Assembly: GCA_002345925.1 (NCBI GenBank)
Contig: DDWM01000029.1
Location: forward strand, 1 to 23,760
Direction: 5' to 3'
Length of the DNA: 23,760 nt
From: Actinobacteria bacterium UBA2286
GTDB lineage: Bacteria; Actinomycetota; Coriobacteriia; Anaerosomatales; Anaerosomataceae
Under the pieces are notes generated by a model that was given only the letters and a program-made list of their open reading frames with translations, was not told where the DNA came from and did not search any database. The position numbers and the translations under genes were made by a program. Positions 1 through 7,689 of the stretch are shown piece after piece. How positions within the stretch are numbered: the stretch's first letter is position 1; every line of letters starts with the position of its first letter.

Positions 1-943
1 TCTTGCTCGGTCCGCTCAGGGCGTCTCCGGCCACAAAGACATTCTCGACGGCCGTCATGTGCAGCCAGCGCACCTCGCCCTTGCGCACGTTCTCCAGGCC
101 CAGTTCCTTGGCGAACGGCGGGGTGGCCGTCTCGCCGATGGCGGCCACGACCAGATCCACGGGCAGGACCGAGACCTCGGGACCGTCGGGGCCTGGACGG
201 GAAATCTCCAGGCCATCCACCTTCTTCTCTCCCAGCACGCGCAACGGCGTGCAGCGCCCCATCCACTCCACTCCCATGGTCTCAAGCTGTTCGATCTCGA
301 AGGCCCCGCAGGGCGCTTCGCGGCGGCTGCGGCGATAGATGTGGTAAATCTTGGCCGCGCCCAGATGAATGGCGCTGTGGGCCACGTCCACGGCCGAGTG
401 CCCGGCCCCGATGACGGCCACGGTCTTGCCGGCCACGTCGGGCAGCCTGACGTTGGGAGCACAGTATTTGACGGCCCGGATGGGAAAAAGGAATTCCAGG
501 CCCGAAAACACGCCGGGCAGAGTCTCGCCGGGAATGCCCAGTCTGCGTGAACGCCAGGAGCCGGTGCAGATCATGATGGCGTCGTGCTTCTTGACCATGT
601 CGCCGAAACCCAGAATCTCCCGGCAGAAATGATCCCCTTCCTCGTCATGCAAGGGGCCGCTGCAACAGATCTTGGTATGGGTGTGAAAGATTACGCCCGC
701 CTTTCTCTCGAGGTTGCGCGCTCCCAGATCGATGCGCTCCTTGGGAATGCGATGCCCAGGAATGCCGAACAGCATGAGCCCGCCGGGCTTTGGCAGCTTG
801 TCGTAGACCTCGACCTGATAACCAAGGCAGGAAAGGTAGCCCGTGGCGGCAAGGCCCGAAGGGCCAGCGCCGATGATCCCGACGCTGCGACCATTGGGCG
901 CGGCCGGTTCGGAACACAGGAAATTGAAGTTCATCGGGTCCAT
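1..943 (-). CDS. GltD-like FAD/NAD(P)-dependent oxidoreductase, 3' end outside window
   Basis: Open minus-strand frame of 314 codons without a stop, running off the left edge. Two Rossmann dinucleotide sites are visible: GAGPSG at residues 25-30 (FAD) and GAGHSA at 179-184 (NAD(P)H). The last visible residues include GDALSGPSK, the start of the C-terminal FAD-contacting segment seen in glutamate synthase small subunits and NfnB-like proteins. The family passes electrons between NAD(P)H and an iron-sulfur partner; the partner here is not visible. The N-terminal 4Fe-4S region of true GltD is absent: the frame starts about 20 residues before the first glycine motif. I chose the ATG at 943-941 because a GGAG lies 7 bases upstream; a second in-frame ATG is at 934. 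It is divergent from hcp and shares a 213-base intergenic region with it. Codon use is GCC-rich like the 5' part of hcp and unlike the genes after 2.6 kb. Confidence 0.85.
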   Translation of the reverse strand, partial: MDPMNFNFLCSEPAAPNGRSVGIIGAGPSGLAATGYLSCLGYQVEVYDKLPKPGGLMLFGIPGHRIPKERIDLGARNLERKAGVIFHTHTKICCSGPLHDEEGDHFCREILGFGDMVKKHDAIMICTGSWRSRRLGIPGETLPGVFSGLEFLFPIRAVKYCAPNVRLPDVAGKTVAVIGAGHSAVDVAHSAIHLGAAKIYHIYRRSRREAPCGAFEIEQLETMGVEWMGRCTPLRVLGEKKVDGLEISRPGPDGPEVSVLPVDLVVAAIGETATPPFAKELGLENVRKGEVRWLHMTAVENVFVAGDALSGPSK

Positions 944-1064
944 GGGCACTCCATTATCGTTTATTCACGGTATTTGTATCGAATCCTCCGGCGTGGCGCC
1001 TTTGTCAAGATAGAGCAATCGTTCACAAAGACGATGGTCGCCTTGTGCAAAAAAGTCGCGTTTT

Positions 1065-1080
1065 TTTGATCTGGGTCAAA
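1065..1080. promoter_or_regulatory. candidate HcpR operator upstream of hcp
   Basis: TTTGATCTGGGTCAAA is an imperfect palindrome: TTGAT-CTGG-GTCAA against TTGAC-N4-GTCAA, the consensus I recall for the CRP/FNR-family regulator HcpR in sulfate-reducing deltaproteobacteria (one mismatch). It lies 76 bases before the hcp start, in the region shared with the divergent oxidoreductase. HcpR activates hcp under nitrosative stress in those organisms. Assignment is by motif only; no hcpR gene is in the window. Confidence 0.55.
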
Positions 1081-1143
1081 GCCCGCACGCCCGCTTCCCC
1101 GTAAACCCCTTCTCAACGGAAACGACAACATCACCCCAACAAT

Positions 1144-1148
1144 GGAGG
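1144..1148 (+). promoter_or_regulatory. ribosome binding site that decides the hcp start
   Basis: GGAGG 8 bases before the ATG at 1157. It overlaps an in-frame upstream ATG at 1142, which therefore cannot be served by it. Known Hcp proteins begin MFCNQCEQ, matching the 1157 start. Confidence 0.85.
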
Positions 1149-1156
1149 CTACCCTC

Positions 1157-2773
1157 ATGTTTTGCAATCAGTGTGAACAGACCGCCAAAGGAACCGGATG
1201 CACCAAGGTCGGCGTTTGCGGCAAGCAGCCCGACGTTGCGGCCCTGCAGGACCTTCTCATCTACGCGCTGCAAGGACTCTCCCAGATTACCGTGCAGGCC
1301 AGGGCCAAGGGCGTGTCCGATGCGGCCGTGAACCGCTTCATCAACGAAGGCGTCTTCTCGACCCTGACCAACGTGGATTTCGATCCGGCCCGTTTTCAGA
1401 CGCTCATAGGCGAAGCCGTCGCCCATCGCGAAGCCATCAAGGCCAGGACCGGCGTGAGCGTGGACAGCCCCGCCGCCACCTTCACCCCGGCCGCAACCCT
1501 CGACGGCCTGGTCGCCCAGGGCGAACAGCACGGCATCTCCGAGGCGCTGGAAGCGCACGAAGACCTGCGCTCCCTCAAGCAGATCCTCATCTACGGTCTC
1601 AAGGGTGTGGCCGCCTACGCCGATCACGCCACCATTCTCGGCCATGAGGACGAGAGCGTGTACGAATTCGTGCAGCGCGCCCTGGTCAAGAGCCTCGAAA
1701 ACCTGGGCGTGGACGAACTGGTCGGGCTGTGCATGGAGTGCGGACAGGTCAACCTCAAGGCCATGGAGCTTCTCGACGGCGGCAACACCGGCACCTACGG
1801 CCACCCAGTGCCCACGGAAGTTCCCCTCGGAGCCAAGGCTGGCACGGCCATCCTGGTCTCCGGCCATGACTTGAAAGACCTGGCCCTGCTGCTGGAGCAG
1901 ACCGCGGGCAAGGGCATAAACATCTACACCCACGGCGAGATGCTGCCCTGCCACGGGTACCCGGAACTGAAAAAACACCCGCACTTCCACGGCCACTACG
2001 GCACGGCCTGGCAGAACCAGCAGCAGGAATTCTCCGAATTCCCCGGTGCGATCCTGATGACCACCAACTGCATCCAGAAGCCGGTCGAGTCTTACAAGGG
2101 CAACATCTTCACCACCGGCCTGGTCGGCTGGCCCGGCGTTACCCACGTCGGCAAGGACTTCTCCAAGGTTATCGAAAAGGCTCTTGAAATGCCCGGTTTC
2201 GCGGCCGACGAGGACAAGGGCTCCGTCCTGACCGGGTTCGCCCGCAACGCGGTACTGGGTGTTGCCGACAAGGTCATCGCGGCGGTCAAGAGCGGCGACA
2301 TCCGCCACTTCTTCCTGGTCGCGGGCTGCGATGGCGCCAAGCCCGGCCGCAACTACTACACCGAGTTCGTGGAAAAGGTCCCCTCCGACTGCATCGTGCT
2401 GACCCTGGCCTGCGGCAAGTTCCGCTTCTTCGACAAGAAGCTCGGCGACATCGGCGGCATCCCGCGCCTGCTCGACGTGGGCCAGTGCAACGACGCCTAC
2501 TCGGCCATCAAGATCGCACTCGCACTCGCGGATGCCTTCGAGGTCGACGTGAACGCTCTGCCGCTATCGATGATCCTGTCGTGGTACGAGCAGAAGGCTG
2601 TCGCGATCCTGCTGACGCTCTTGCATCTTGGCATCACTGACATACGCCTTGGGCCCACCCTGCCGGCGTTCATCACGCCTGCGGTGCTCCAGGTGCTGAT
2701 CGATAACTTCGACATCAAGCCGATCGCGGCAACCGCTGCCGAGGACCTCAAGACGATCCTTGGTGCGGCGTGA
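1157..2773 (+). CDS. hcp: hybrid cluster protein (hydroxylamine reductase / NO-detoxifying Hcp), possibly chimeric
   Basis: 538 residues, normal for class I Hcp, a cytoplasmic Fe-S protein that reduces hydroxylamine in vitro and handles NO or S-nitrosylation in vivo. N-terminal cubane ligands are C3, C6, C15 and C21. The hybrid-cluster ligands are all in recognisable context: His in VSGHDLK, Glu in HGEMLPCHG, Cys in TTNCIQKP, the persulfide Cys in VAGCDGAKPG, Cys in LACGKF, Cys444 in GQCNDAY, and Glu/Lys in SWYEQKA. The protein looks intact. The DNA does not look uniform: by hand count Ala codons before position 2513 are GCC 31, GCG 12, GCT 2, GCA 1, and after it GCC 2, GCG 7, GCA 3, GCT 3; Thr shifts from ACC to ACG. 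The break falls in a highly conserved protein stretch. The stop overlaps the next gene's GTG by four bases. Confidence 0.95.
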   Translation: MFCNQCEQTAKGTGCTKVGVCGKQPDVAALQDLLIYALQGLSQITVQARAKGVSDAAVNRFINEGVFSTLTNVDFDPARFQTLIGEAVAHREAIKARTGVSVDSPAATFTPAATLDGLVAQGEQHGISEALEAHEDLRSLKQILIYGLKGVAAYADHATILGHEDESVYEFVQRALVKSLENLGVDELVGLCMECGQVNLKAMELLDGGNTGTYGHPVPTEVPLGAKAGTAILVSGHDLKDLALLLEQTAGKGINIYTHGEMLPCHGYPELKKHPHFHGHYGTAWQNQQQEFSEFPGAILMTTNCIQKPVESYKGNIFTTGLVGWPGVTHVGKDFSKVIEKALEMPGFAADEDKGSVLTGFARNAVLGVADKVIAAVKSGDIRHFFLVAGCDGAKPGRNYYTEFVEKVPSDCIVLTLACGKFRFFDKKLGDIGGIPRLLDVGQCNDAYSAIKIALALADAFEVDVNALPLSMILSWYEQKAVAILLTLLHLGITDIRLGPTLPAFITPAVLQVLIDNFDIKPIAATAAEDLKTILGAA

Positions 2774-3096
2774 GCGAGCTCGAACCAATAGTGACTCCGG
2801 AGAAGGCGGCCCCCTCGCGGGGCCGCCGGATCCTCGGTCGCGTGCTGCTTGGCATAGGCTGGACGTTCGTCGCGTTTCTTGTCCTCGGCATAGTGCTGTA
2901 TCTCTTCGGCGGCATGTGGGTGCGCACGCCCGAGATGCGCGCTGCGTACAGCGATCTCGTAGCCAGCGGACAGCAGCCGGCCATAGAGCGAACGCTGGTC
3001 GTGCCGATTCCCGGCTGCGTGTGCCACAGCGACGATCCGGTCACCCAGGCGCAGCACTCCACGCGCCATATTCGCGACTGTTTCACCTGTCACTAG
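2770..3096 (+). CDS. small membrane-anchored c-type cytochrome-like protein
   Basis: 108 residues starting at a GTG inside the hcp stop (GTGA), so probably translationally coupled. A basic segment (about residues 15-23) precedes one transmembrane helix at about 27-48, so the C-terminal ~60 residues should face outside. These carry one canonical haem site, CFTCH, which forms the last five residues, plus CVCH 22 residues before it (one residue short of CXXCH) and extra histidines in HSTRH that could be axial ligands. I infer a mono- or di-haem electron-transfer protein. I do not recognise a named family. Pairing with hcp suggests a link to nitrogen-oxide metabolism, but Hcp is cytoplasmic and this haem domain is not, so direct contact is unlikely. 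If hcp is an assembly chimera, the pairing still holds for the 3' part of hcp, which has matching codon use. Confidence 0.7.
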   Translation: MSELEPIVTPEKAAPSRGRRILGRVLLGIGWTFVAFLVLGIVLYLFGGMWVRTPEMRAAYSDLVASGQQPAIERTLVVPIPGCVCHSDDPVTQAQHSTRHIRDCFTCH

Positions 3097-3106
3097 CGCG
3101 GGAAGC

Positions 3107-3152
3107 CTCTCCTCGGTGTAAGCTTTGATAACCCGCCGATTGCCGAGGAGAG
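3107..3152 (+). promoter_or_regulatory. inverted repeat that can sequester the downstream ribosome binding site
   Basis: Perfect 10-base arms, CTCTCCTCGG at 3107-3116 and CCGAGGAGAG at 3143-3152, with a 26-base spacer. The right arm contains the GAGGAG that serves the GTG at 3155. Formation of the hairpin in mRNA would hide this site. No T-run follows, so it is a poor intrinsic terminator. Function is inferred. Confidence 0.5.
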
Positions 3153-3154
3153 CC

Positions 3155-4543
3155 GTGCTGCAGCGAGTCCGAGAGTTCCTGATTATCGCTGCCGCCGTTG
3201 GCTTGGCGCTGGTCGCCTTCACGCTTGCCGCACACTCGTCGTTCTCGGTTGGACCGGTGACAGTTGGCGCAGCGTTCCACCCCGGTGTTGGTCGGACGTC
3301 GCTCGCGCTGCCGCCGTTTGGCTCCGTGGATGCCCGCACCCACGACGCACCCGTGCGGGTGGAATTGCGCCTGGAAGATGTCGCAATCTCGGAAGTCCAA
3401 CGCTGGGTCGCCGAGGGGGTGCCAAACGGTGACACGCTCGACACGCTGCGCTCGCAGCTGATGTCCGGCATTCGGTTCACATACGCACTCGGGGTGCTCG
3501 CTGCCGCGCTCACATGCGCCTTGGTGCTCCTCGCGGCGCGCACAAAGCCCCGCCGAGCGACCCTCATCGTCGGCACGCTTACCGCGGCGATGGTGTTTGT
3601 CGGCGTATGGGGTGTGGTCGCCTTCGATGAGGGCGCTTTCTCGCAGCCAACGTACCGCGGGGCGCTCACGTACGCGCCCGGGCTTGTATCGACCGTGCAG
3701 CAGCGGCTTGTGACCGTCGGTGACCTCCAGGATAAAGTGAGCGCAGTAGCGGGTGACCTGGCGTCGTACTACGGCACGCCGCAGGTCTTCGCTTCCGGCG
3801 GGGCGATGCCCGGCACCATCCGGGTGCTTCACATCTCGGACACGCACCTGGATCCCGTTGGCGGTGAGCTAGCGGTACAGCTTGCCGATGCCTTTGATGT
3901 CGCGTTCGTGCTCCACACCGGCGACATAAACATCTACGGGACGTCCTTTGAGGCTTCCGCCGCTGTCGCCGCGCTTGATTCCTCTCGGCCGCTCGTGTTC
4001 GTGCCGGGTAACCACGACTCTCCCGCGATCATCCGTGCGCTTTCCACGCTAGAGGGCGTCACGGTCCTGGAGAACACGTCTACCGTAGTGGCGGACCTGC
4101 GGGTGTTCGGCGTGCCCGACCCCGTTAGCCGTGACTTCAGCGTCGAGCCCGACGAGAAGCAGATGGACCTTCTGGCCGAGGAGGCCGCCGTCGCGCTTCG
4201 CGCGTCGATTGCCGCTACAGGCCAGAAGCCCGACATCATCGCGCTCCACAACCCGGCGATGCAGAAGCCGTTTGCAGGGATGGCGCCGATCGTTCTGAGC
4301 GGCCACACGCACACGCCTAGCATCGATTTCCAGGACGATACCTGGTGGCTGAACGCGGGAACTACCGGAGGCATCGCATTCGGCGGCCCCGAAGGCGCGC
4401 AGACTGCCTACTCGGCGGCAATCCTGTACTTCTCTGAGTCGCTGCCTCACGCCTTGGTGGCTATCGACCGGATAGAGGTCAACGGAGCCACGCGCGAAAC
4501 CTCGCTCAAGCGCACGACGATCGATGATGGGGAGACGCCTTAG
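3155..4543 (+). CDS. membrane-anchored calcineurin-like metallophosphoesterase
   Basis: 462 residues from the GTG at 3155, chosen because GAGGAG lies just upstream (spacing is short, 4 bases); a TTG at 3125 would add ten residues but has no ribosome binding site. One N-terminal transmembrane helix (about residues 5-25) is followed by an extracytoplasmic segment, then two more hydrophobic helices (about 105-155). The C-terminal half is a metallophosphoesterase domain with the motifs in order: SDTHLD, TGDINIYG, GNHD, LHNP and GHTHTP, which supply the two-metal site. GD-x-N replaces the more usual GD-x-x-D spacing. The family hydrolyses phosphomonoesters or diesters; some members act on lipid-linked substrates such as UDP-diacylglucosamine. 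The substrate here cannot be told. It ends three bases before the convergent serpin gene. Confidence 0.88.
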   Translation: MLQRVREFLIIAAAVGLALVAFTLAAHSSFSVGPVTVGAAFHPGVGRTSLALPPFGSVDARTHDAPVRVELRLEDVAISEVQRWVAEGVPNGDTLDTLRSQLMSGIRFTYALGVLAAALTCALVLLAARTKPRRATLIVGTLTAAMVFVGVWGVVAFDEGAFSQPTYRGALTYAPGLVSTVQQRLVTVGDLQDKVSAVAGDLASYYGTPQVFASGGAMPGTIRVLHISDTHLDPVGGELAVQLADAFDVAFVLHTGDINIYGTSFEASAAVAALDSSRPLVFVPGNHDSPAIIRALSTLEGVTVLENTSTVVADLRVFGVPDPVSRDFSVEPDEKQMDLLAEEAAVALRASIAATGQKPDIIALHNPAMQKPFAGMAPIVLSGHTHTPSIDFQDDTWWLNAGTTGGIAFGGPEGAQTAYSAAILYFSESLPHALVAIDRIEVNGATRETSLKRTTIDDGETP

Positions 4544-4546
4544 CGG

Positions 4547-5773
4547 CTACTGTGGCGGGTCACCAATCACGCCAGTGAAGAGAAGACAGCCGGATGCCTT
4601 TTCGGCAATCACGAACAAGTATGGGCGATCCGCTGTGAGAGAGAATCGCGCAGGAGAGACCTCCGCGGCCAGGGTTCCATCGGCGCCGCTGATTGCAGCA
4701 GCCTCAGCACCCTTCTCATCGACGCGAAGATACGCGCGGTGCACGATGCGCGACAACCGGAGCGGTCCTCGAGGGTCAACTCCGATGCCCGAGAGGTCTG
4801 CGCTTGAGCTGAATGCTGTAGGCATGCCCATCGACGCGAGCACAGACTCCAACCCTTCGACCCCTGCCGAGAACTCCAACCGCGGAATCGCGACATCTCC
4901 TTCTTGCTCTTCTAGTGATGAGATCCGCCGATTCCACTCCGCGGCGTTCAGCCCGGCCAGCACGTCACCAACCTGCGTGTCTCCGGTTGGAACAAGTACG
5001 TACGTGACCACATCGCCGCCCTTGTACGGCAACATCACCATCTGTGCGGTGGCGTCCTCGGAGTACAGATAGTTGCCGCCGGCGTGCATCATGTCCACCT
5101 CGATGGGCTGCCGGATCTCGGGTCTGAACTCCTGCGGATAGGTGTCGCGTTCGTCAAATTCGTCCGCCCATTCGCCGAGGAAGTACAGCGTGTTCACAAG
5201 CTCCACGCTCATCTGCGAATCGGGCTCTAGTGCGGCGTTCTTGATCTTCCCTCCGGTGTGCTTGGAGACCCAGCTATCGATGGCTGAGGCCGTCTTGACG
5301 CTACCAAGATCACCGGTCTGGATTTGCGCGCCGAAGAAGTTGGCGTTGATCTCGACAAACGGCTCGGAGGGCGTGAAGCCTTCGTCGAACCATATCGCGT
5401 TGGCGACGTTCACTGTGGCGAGGTCCACCTTTCTTAGCCGCGCGATGAGATCGGAGTACGATTGAAAGTCGATGTCGGTGTCCTCCTGGCGAAGAACCCG
5501 ATCCATTTCATCGGCCGTGGTCTTTCGGGCGCCGACGCGAATGCTCGTTAGCAATGAGTGCAACGAGATTGGAGAAACAGCGGTGTTCTGATCGGGTACC
5601 GCAGCACGCTGGAGCACCTCAAACCCGAAGTCGTTGATGGAGTCCGCAAGCGCAGTGTCTGCAGGTTCTCCAGCGTCGCCAAGCTTTGGAGCCGGCGTTT
5701 GTGCGTAGCCTGCGGCACACCCCGTCGAGCACGCGAGCGCAAGCACTAGAATTGCCAAGTACAGTCGCTTCAT
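4547..5773 (-). CDS. secreted serpin (serine/cysteine protease inhibitor)
   Basis: 408 residues, typical serpin length plus a signal sequence. The N-terminus (MKRLYLAILVLALAC) is a signal peptide; Cys15 or Cys19 could be lipidated, but neither has an ideal lipobox. Serpin landmarks include VSPISLHSLL, NTLYFLGEW and a C-terminal RPYLFVI. The reactive-centre hinge begins at E353 (EKGAEAAAI): small residues at P12-P10 and Gly at P15 are as expected of an inhibitory serpin, with Ala in place of Thr/Ser at P14. Counting from P17=E353 puts P1 near A369 in GTLAAE, which would suit elastase-like or similar proteases; this is an estimate. Serpins trap target proteases irreversibly by inserting the cleaved loop into a beta sheet. 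A GGGGGA lies close upstream of the ATG. Divergent from the M28 peptidase, but serpins do not inhibit metallopeptidases. Confidence 0.93.
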   Translation of the reverse strand: MKRLYLAILVLALACSTGCAAGYAQTPAPKLGDAGEPADTALADSINDFGFEVLQRAAVPDQNTAVSPISLHSLLTSIRVGARKTTADEMDRVLRQEDTDIDFQSYSDLIARLRKVDLATVNVANAIWFDEGFTPSEPFVEINANFFGAQIQTGDLGSVKTASAIDSWVSKHTGGKIKNAALEPDSQMSVELVNTLYFLGEWADEFDERDTYPQEFRPEIRQPIEVDMMHAGGNYLYSEDATAQMVMLPYKGGDVVTYVLVPTGDTQVGDVLAGLNAAEWNRRISSLEEQEGDVAIPRLEFSAGVEGLESVLASMGMPTAFSSSADLSGIGVDPRGPLRLSRIVHRAYLRVDEKGAEAAAISGADGTLAAEVSPARFSLTADRPYLFVIAEKASGCLLFTGVIGDPPQ

Positions 5774-5922
5774 GAAGTCCCCCAGAAATCGTCAACGTAC
5801 GTGTGACGCTCGGACTTACCCCCCCGGTTCACACGCATTCGCATCGTTCACTTGGAATGTGGATTATCATAGGTGCAGAGAGCAATCTCATCATTGCACA
5901 CTAAACACGCCCGGGAGGCTCG

Positions 5923-7608
5923 ATGTCTCAGCTCGCTGAGCACGTTCACCAGCTCGCCGACGTGATCGGTCCACGACCGGCTACCACGGATGCCGAGGCG
6001 CAGGCCGCCGCATATATCGACGGAGTCTTTCGGGAGCGAGGCCTTGAGGTCGAGCACCAGGAGTTTGATTGCCCGCGCACCTACTCGTGGGCGTACATCG
6101 TGTATCACCTGCTGACGATCGGTGCTGCTGTGCTGTCCCACTGGTTCGGGTGGCCGGCATTTCTGCTTGCAGTCGTCTCGGCGGTGCTCTTGTGGTTCGA
6201 CCTGGACACCCGCTGGGGCCTCAGCAGCCTGCTGCCCAAAGGGCCGAGCCAGAACGTCATCGCGCGGCACGTCCCAAAGGCCCGTCGCAATGAGCGAGTC
6301 AAGCGCGTCGTGATCGTGGCGCACTACGACTCCGCCAAGTCGTCTCTGGCCTTCAGCCCGGGCATGGTCAAGAACTTCGGCCTCTCGTTCGGCCTCATGA
6401 AGTGGCTCACGTTCGTCACGCCTGTGGCCATCTTCGTCTCGGCGCTGCCTTGGACCAAGTCCTGGCAGCCGTACAGCTGGTACGCAACCCTTGCGGTTGC
6501 CGCGTATATGGTGGTTCCGCTGCTCATCAATCTCCACCGCGAGTTGTTCATGAAGGCAGTCGACGGCGCTAACGACAACGCTTCAGGCGTGGCCGCTATG
6601 CTCGGCGTCATGGAGCTTACGGTGCCTGAGCCGGAGGCCGAGCCGTCACGGTACTCCTCCGAGGCTCCCGTGCGCCGCACCCCCGAGGCCGCCGTCGAGG
6701 CCGACGTCGTGCTTGAAGACAGCCTGCTTTCGTACACGCCGATAGCCCCTGCCGAGGACGAGATCCGCCGTAGTTCGCTCGGCAGCTTTGGCGATGTCGA
6801 TTGGGACGCCGAGGAGCCCGCGCGCCCGGCGAAGAACCAGTCTAGCTTTGACATGGGAGATACTGTCGGTTGGGATGCGCCGCTCGTCGAGTCACGCCCG
6901 GTCGACCCCGAGCCCGAGCCCGCGTCTGCTGAGCCGGCCGAGCGCCATGGACTGCGCGACTGGCTCGGACTTGGCAGCAACTTCGACGCCCGTCGTGAGG
7001 GCAAGAAGATCGGCCACTGGGAGAACTTCAGCGAAGAAGACGATGATGACGGCTTCGGCTCCAAGGGCGGAAGCGCCGGCGATCCCGACTTCACCGACCC
7101 GACGTTCGCCTCCGATGAGGCCGCGCGTATCAGGCGCCGTGTTACCACCGGCATCGACAGAGCGCTCACCGAGAAAGAAGTCTGGTTCGTGGCCACGGGT
7201 GCCGAAGAAGTCGGCACGTGCGGCATGCAGGCGTTCCTCAAAGAGTACGAAGAGGATCTCCGCGATGCGCTCATCATCAACATCGACAACATCGGCACCG
7301 GATCGCTCTACTGGGTCACCAGTGAAGGTATGGCGCGCAGGTATCACTGCGACCGCCGTCTGGCGTCCTCAGCGCGGCGTGTGGCGCGTGAAGAAGATCT
7401 GCCGGTTCGGGGCCGAGAGTACCGCGGTCTGTCGACGGACGCGACGCCAGCGCTCGCTCGCGGCTTCAAGGCGATGAGCGTGATGGCGTTCGACATCAAC
7501 GGCCGCCTTCCCAACTGGCACTGGCGGACCGACACCGCCGAGGCCGTGCAGCCGGAGAACCTGGATCTTGCAGCCACCTTCGTGGCCAAGCTAATACGAG
7601 AGTTGTAG
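5923..7608 (+). CDS. membrane M28-family zinc aminopeptidase with acidic insert
   Basis: 561 residues. The peptidase M28 metal and catalytic residues are all seen: H134 in AHYD, D218 in NDNASG, E428/E429 in GAEE, D455 in NIDN and H533 in NWHWRTD. Two hydrophobic segments lie before H134 (about 55-95) and two between H134 and D218 (about 155-205), so the catalytic domain is threaded through the membrane. Between D218 and E428, normally a few dozen residues in this family, lies a low-complexity acidic Pro/Glu/Ser-rich stretch (about 230-400) with EEDDDDGFGS and repeated PEPE runs and no recognisable domain. A GGGAGG lies four bases before the ATG. Substrate unknown; an aminopeptidase is the usual role of soluble members. 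It is transcribed away from the serpin. Confidence 0.88.
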   Translation: MSQLAEHVHQLADVIGPRPATTDAEAQAAAYIDGVFRERGLEVEHQEFDCPRTYSWAYIVYHLLTIGAAVLSHWFGWPAFLLAVVSAVLLWFDLDTRWGLSSLLPKGPSQNVIARHVPKARRNERVKRVVIVAHYDSAKSSLAFSPGMVKNFGLSFGLMKWLTFVTPVAIFVSALPWTKSWQPYSWYATLAVAAYMVVPLLINLHRELFMKAVDGANDNASGVAAMLGVMELTVPEPEAEPSRYSSEAPVRRTPEAAVEADVVLEDSLLSYTPIAPAEDEIRRSSLGSFGDVDWDAEEPARPAKNQSSFDMGDTVGWDAPLVESRPVDPEPEPASAEPAERHGLRDWLGLGSNFDARREGKKIGHWENFSEEDDDDGFGSKGGSAGDPDFTDPTFASDEAARIRRRVTTGIDRALTEKEVWFVATGAEEVGTCGMQAFLKEYEEDLRDALIINIDNIGTGSLYWVTSEGMARRYHCDRRLASSARRVAREEDLPVRGREYRGLSTDATPALARGFKAMSVMAFDINGRLPNWHWRTDTAEAVQPENLDLAATFVAKLIREL

Positions 7609-7689
7609 CAGAGCCAGCTCTCAGGTGCGTGCTACACTCGTTCCTTGCGTGAGCCCTGACTGGGCGCTATCTGTACGGAGGCGTGGTTG

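Noticed and set aside
1024..1047. CACAAAG...CCTTGTG inverted repeat as a second regulator site
   Set aside because: One mismatch in seven and an 10-base spacer; does not match a regulator I know.
1049..1067. A-run/T-run inverted repeat (AAAAAA-GTCGCG-TTTTTTT) as a terminator
   Set aside because: A-T only stem in a divergent promoter region with no gene ending there; more likely promoter A-tracts.
1076..2308. 410-codon open frame antisense to hcp
   Set aside because: Mirror frame produced by strong third-position GC bias; no domain, no ribosome binding site, fully covered by hcp.
2497..3847. Long antisense frames opposite the hcp end, cytochrome and metallophosphoesterase
   Set aside because: Low-complexity Arg/Ser/Thr-rich products typical of shadows; the plus-strand genes have clear motifs.
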